Positions 6,251 through 8,287 of a stretch of DNA of 8,287 nt are shown in pieces. The DNA is taken from assembly GCA_947302185.1 (NCBI GenBank), contig CAMYVI010000107.1, positions 1-8,287 of the forward strand. The letters are read 5' to 3'. How positions within the stretch are numbered: the stretch's first letter is position 1; each line of letters opens with the position of its first letter. The notes beneath the pieces were generated by a model, which was not told the DNA's origin, made no database searches, and worked only from the letters and a program-made list of their open reading frames with translations. This DNA is from an uncultured Lachnospiraceae bacterium. GTDB taxonomy: Bacteria > Bacillota_A > Clostridia > Lachnospirales > Lachnospiraceae. Made by a program: the position numbers and the translations under genes.

Positions 6251-6383
6251 CGGAGAGTTGAGAATAACGAGGCATCCGTGATGGCAATATGTAATCTGAT
6301 GAGAAAAGGTTTCGAGCTTCCGCCTTGTTATCAACCGAGACAGGGGAACCTATGAGAATGGGAAGTATGAATTATAAGGCGTT

Positions 6384-6390
6384 AAGGAGG
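6384..6390 (+). promoter_or_regulatory. Ribosome binding site that decides the start of the 6399 gene
   Basis: AAGGAGG lies 8 nt before the ATG at 6399. An earlier ATG at 6394 is only 3 nt from it and opens a short frame that stops within eight codons, so 6399 is the start. The strong site contrasts with the TTG start of the paralogue upstream. The rest of the 148-nt gap 6251-6398 has no clear terminator or promoter. Confidence 0.8.
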
Positions 6391-6398
6391 AATTATGT

Positions 6399-8009
6399 AT
6401 GGCACAGCAGTACGATGATTTAGAAGAGCGAAGAAAACGTAAAAAGAGAAGAGAGGAAAGACGAAGAAGACAGAGAAGACAGGCACTCATTGCAAGAGGA
6501 GTTGTCCTTGTTCTGCTGGTTCTGGTACTTGTGGTGATTATTGCTATTGCCCGCCGGCTCACAAAGAAGAGTGATCAGGGAAGCACCGAGTCTTCTGTTT
6601 CAGGTATCGATACCGGAGCAGACGGAACGGCAGCCGGCGGAAGTGATGATGTTTCGGTTCAGGGAACCGTTACGGAGGAACCTTCTCAGTCATACGTTTC
6701 CGCTGCGGCTGCAAAAGCAGATCTCAGTACAAAGGAAGGCGTGCTCGATTACGCCCGGCTTCAGGCTGCCCAGTATGATTATGACGCGGCTATCGCGACG
6801 ATTCAATCTTTCCCGGGATATGAGTCCGACGGAGATCTGACTGCGGAAATTAATAATATAACAACAGCGAAGAACGCATGTACTCCGGTGGAGGTGTCAA
6901 CAACACCGCATGTTTTCTTTCATTCACTGATTAATGATTACAGGGGTCTTATTGCGTCCGAGACGTGTACGGAAGAACGAGTGGAGAAGAACAATAAGGC
7001 GATGACTACTGTCGGTGAATTCGATACTATGATGCAGGATATGTATAACGCCGGTTATGTTTTAATCAGTCTGGATGATCTTATTGTATCAACGACCAAC
7101 GCTGATGGATCGGTAACAATAAGTAAAAATACCAATCTGTATCTTCCGGAAGGAAAAAAGCCTCTCATTATGTCTGAGGATGACCTGAGTTATTATCATT
7201 CATACGGAGAGAACGGAGCGCAGGGTTACGCCGACAAACTCGTGATCGATGAGAACGGAGAAGTAAAATGCCTGTTCACGGACCTTGACGGACAGGTCAA
7301 AATCGGAGATTACGACATGGTTCCGAGGATAGATACCTTTATTAAGGAACACCCCGATTTCTCTTATCACGGCGCGAAACCTACCGTTGCGCTTACCGGA
7401 TACAACGGCATTTTCGGATACCGCACGAACGATTATTATAAGGAAGGACCGGAAGGTGCGGACCTGAACGAAGCACAGAAGGCATTCCTTCGAAATCATC
7501 CTGAGTACGATTATGATACGGATGTTGCCGAGGCTACAAAGATAGCTGATGCTATGAAAGCTAACGGGTGGACATTTGCCAGCCACACCTACGGACACAG
7601 AAACGCTACGGATGCAACTCCCGAGCAGCTTCAGCAGGATCATGAGAGATGGAAGACGGCTGTAGGAAAATGTGTCGGCGAGACAAATAAAATCATTTTT
7701 GCTTTCGGTGCGGATATCGGACCGGTAATGGGTTATACCGCGGATAATCCCAAGTTCACATATTTCAAGGAGCAGGGTTTCGATATCTTCTGCAACGTCG
7801 ACGGAAACATCGGCTGGACCGAATTCGGAACGAATTATGTGCGTACCGGCCGCGTCGCCCTGGATGGTGTCAGTATGTATAATGCTATTACGCCGGGGAC
7901 TCCGTCGCATGAGACATATTCATATGACTTTGATGCACTCGGCATTTATGATGTTGCATCGTTCTTTGATTCGAACCGCAATCCGGCATACTGTGTGAGT
8001 GAATCATAA
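6399..8009 (+). CDS. Membrane-anchored polysaccharide deacetylase family protein (NodB-like)
   Basis: This 536-aa protein has a very basic cytosolic tail (Arg/Lys-rich at 11-28), one TM segment (about 33-51), a Ser/Thr/Gly/Ala-rich linker (55-105), a short helical region (about 108-160, YARLQAAQYDYDAAIATIQS) that looks TPR-like, and an extracytoplasmic NodB-like domain (about 165-530). Putative carbohydrate esterase motifs are S-E-D261-D262 (equivalent of TFDD, base and metal ligand), S395-H396-T-Y-G-H400-R (HxxxH metal ligands), and FAFGADIG at 434-441. Family members with such motifs remove acetyl groups from N-acetylated glycans using a divalent metal; the substrate here is unknown. Start choice rests on the AAGGAGG site. 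It lies 148 nt downstream of its probably inactive paralogue and ends the cluster. Compared with that paralogue it has the extra helical region and the intact ligand set. Confidence 0.88.
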   Translation: MAQQYDDLEERRKRKKRREERRRRQRRQALIARGVVLVLLVLVLVVIIAIARRLTKKSDQGSTESSVSGIDTGADGTAAGGSDDVSVQGTVTEEPSQSYVSAAAAKADLSTKEGVLDYARLQAAQYDYDAAIATIQSFPGYESDGDLTAEINNITTAKNACTPVEVSTTPHVFFHSLINDYRGLIASETCTEERVEKNNKAMTTVGEFDTMMQDMYNAGYVLISLDDLIVSTTNADGSVTISKNTNLYLPEGKKPLIMSEDDLSYYHSYGENGAQGYADKLVIDENGEVKCLFTDLDGQVKIGDYDMVPRIDTFIKEHPDFSYHGAKPTVALTGYNGIFGYRTNDYYKEGPEGADLNEAQKAFLRNHPEYDYDTDVAEATKIADAMKANGWTFASHTYGHRNATDATPEQLQQDHERWKTAVGKCVGETNKIIFAFGADIGPVMGYTADNPKFTYFKEQGFDIFCNVDGNIGWTEFGTNYVRTGRVALDGVSMYNAITPGTPSHETYSYDFDALGIYDVASFFDSNRNPAYCVSES

Positions 8010-8071
8010 ATTCAGGAACGTCCTGACATTCTTGCGCCGTGTGCGGCGCCAAGGCGCCTTTCGCAGTGCAC
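8009..8071 (+). repeat. Dispersed intergenic repeat, copy C
   Basis: This begins on the last base of the deacetylase stop codon. It shares AATTCA, GAACG, TTCTTG and TGCGGCGC blocks with copy B. It also shares GCGGC(G/A)CC, GGCGCCTT and TGCAC with copy A. CAGGAA pairs with TTCTTG through one G-U pair, keeping the outer stem of copy B despite a base change. The second half contains the palindrome AAGGCGCCTT. It has no U-tract, so it is not itself a standard terminator. The similarity is weaker than that between A and B. Confidence 0.4.
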
Positions 8072-8107
8072 GTTTCCAATCCGCCGGAAAATGAATATTG
8101 AATCTTG

Positions 8108-8138
8108 TCTCCGGCGCAGGCATGGCCTGCGCCGGAGA
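8108..8138 (+). terminator. Terminator-like hairpin after the deacetylase cluster
   Basis: A perfect 14-bp GC-rich stem (8108-8121 with 8125-8138, arm TCTCCGGCGCAGGC) closes an ATG triloop. The following TTTAAAG is a poor U-tract, so termination may be inefficient or may need a factor. Even so, it is the strongest structure between the cluster and the tRNA gene. Confidence 0.6.
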
Positions 8139-8181
8139 TTTAAAGAAAAAGATTTAATAACAATTGAAGAAATTATAAAAA

Positions 8182-8215
8182 AACACTTGCCTAAATCTGT
8201 TTCAAGTGTTAATAT
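8182..8215 (+). promoter_or_regulatory. tRNA promoter overlapped by an inverted repeat
   Basis: TTGCCT (8187-8192) and TAATAT (8210-8215) are spaced by 17 nt, with an A-rich run just upstream that could act as an UP element. The start would be near 8222, shortly before the tRNA. An 8-bp inverted repeat (AACACTTG at 8182-8189, CAAGTGTT at 8203-8210) spans from the -35 to the edge of the -10. On the minus strand the same repeat is followed by a long T-run, so it might instead act as a weak leftward terminator. Confidence 0.5.
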
Positions 8216-8233
8216 AAGCAAGTCGCAGGACAT

Positions 8234-8287
8234 GGCCGGTTGGTCAAGCGGTTAAGACGCCGCCCTCTCACGGCGGAAACAGGGGTT
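8234..8287 (+). tRNA. tRNA-Glu (anticodon CTC), truncated at the window edge
   Basis: The cloverleaf can be traced: 5' acceptor strand GGCCGGT (8234-8240), D-arm GTC...GAC (8243-8258), anticodon stem CCGCC/GGCGG (8260-8264, 8272-8276) with loop CTCTCAC and anticodon CTC at 8267-8269, variable loop AAAC, and the start of the T-arm AGGGG-TT (8281-8287). The sequence closely resembles bacterial tRNA-Glu. The 3' half of the T-arm and acceptor stem lie beyond the window. CTC reads GAG codons; many Firmicutes have only the TTC isoacceptor. Confidence 0.95.

Noticed and set aside
7200..7910. 236-codon minus-strand open frame opposite the active deacetylase
   Set aside because: It runs antisense to conserved deacetylase motifs and has no plausible ribosome site or domain; a shadow of coding bias.
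1..8287. CRISPR array, insertion sequence or phage integration site
   Set aside because: I saw no regular direct repeats with spacers, no transposase or integrase frame, and no duplicated tRNA end within the window. The tRNA 3' end lies outside, so an attachment site beyond the edge cannot be judged.

Overview
The window looks like chromosomal DNA from a low-to-mid-GC Gram-positive anaerobe, most likely a member of Clostridia (Lachnospiraceae-like). The basis is family knowledge and signal style: AGGAGG-type ribosome binding sites, sigma-A-like promoters with extended -10 elements, a type I 3-dehydroquinate dehydratase next to a chorismate mutase-shikimate kinase fusion, a lipobox lipoprotein, and membrane-anchored NodB-like deacetylases with the SEDD/SHTYGHR signature. 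I could not run a database search, so the taxonomy is inference.

Layout. Positions 1-21 are probably the last codons of an upstream plus-strand gene, followed by a strong hairpin (21-51) that can terminate transcription from both sides. Positions 62-1783 hold a two-gene minus-strand shikimate-pathway unit: aroD (1783->1004), then a chorismate mutase-shikimate kinase fusion (850->62). Its likely promoter is an extended -10 at 1883-1891. A perfect 15-bp palindrome (1898-1912) of the 7-1-7 type used by Fur/PerR/Zur regulators lies over the expected -35 position. The divergent intergenic region 1784-2146 also holds a leader hairpin, one copy of a short dispersed repeat and candidate promoters for the plus-strand genes.

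The plus strand from 2147 carries a small two-TM protein of unknown function that overlaps by 14 nt a beta-class N4/N6 DNA methyltransferase (2634-3677) with no restriction gene nearby. A good promoter (TTGAGA-17-TGGTATACT) sits in the 3' end of the methyltransferase gene. It should drive a lipoprotein with a predicted beta-propeller fold and an Asp-box (3762-4796), followed by two paralogous membrane-anchored polysaccharide-deacetylase-like proteins (4892-6250 and 6399-8009). A strong hairpin (8108-8138) follows, and a tRNA-Glu(CTC) gene runs off the right edge from 8234.

How the genes may work together. The minus-strand pair supplies steps 3 and 5 of the shikimate pathway plus a chorismate mutase activity. 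The last three plus-strand genes form a plausible extracytoplasmic glycan-modifying set: a lipid-anchored propeller protein, a deacetylase that keeps its metal ligands (6399-8009), and a paralogue in which all three putative metal ligands are substituted (D->N, H->K, H->D), which looks like a pseudoenzyme partner. That active/inactive tandem pair with the lipoprotein is the best candidate here for an under-described system. The three-copy intergenic repeat and the Fur-type palindrome in front of aroD are the best non-coding observations.
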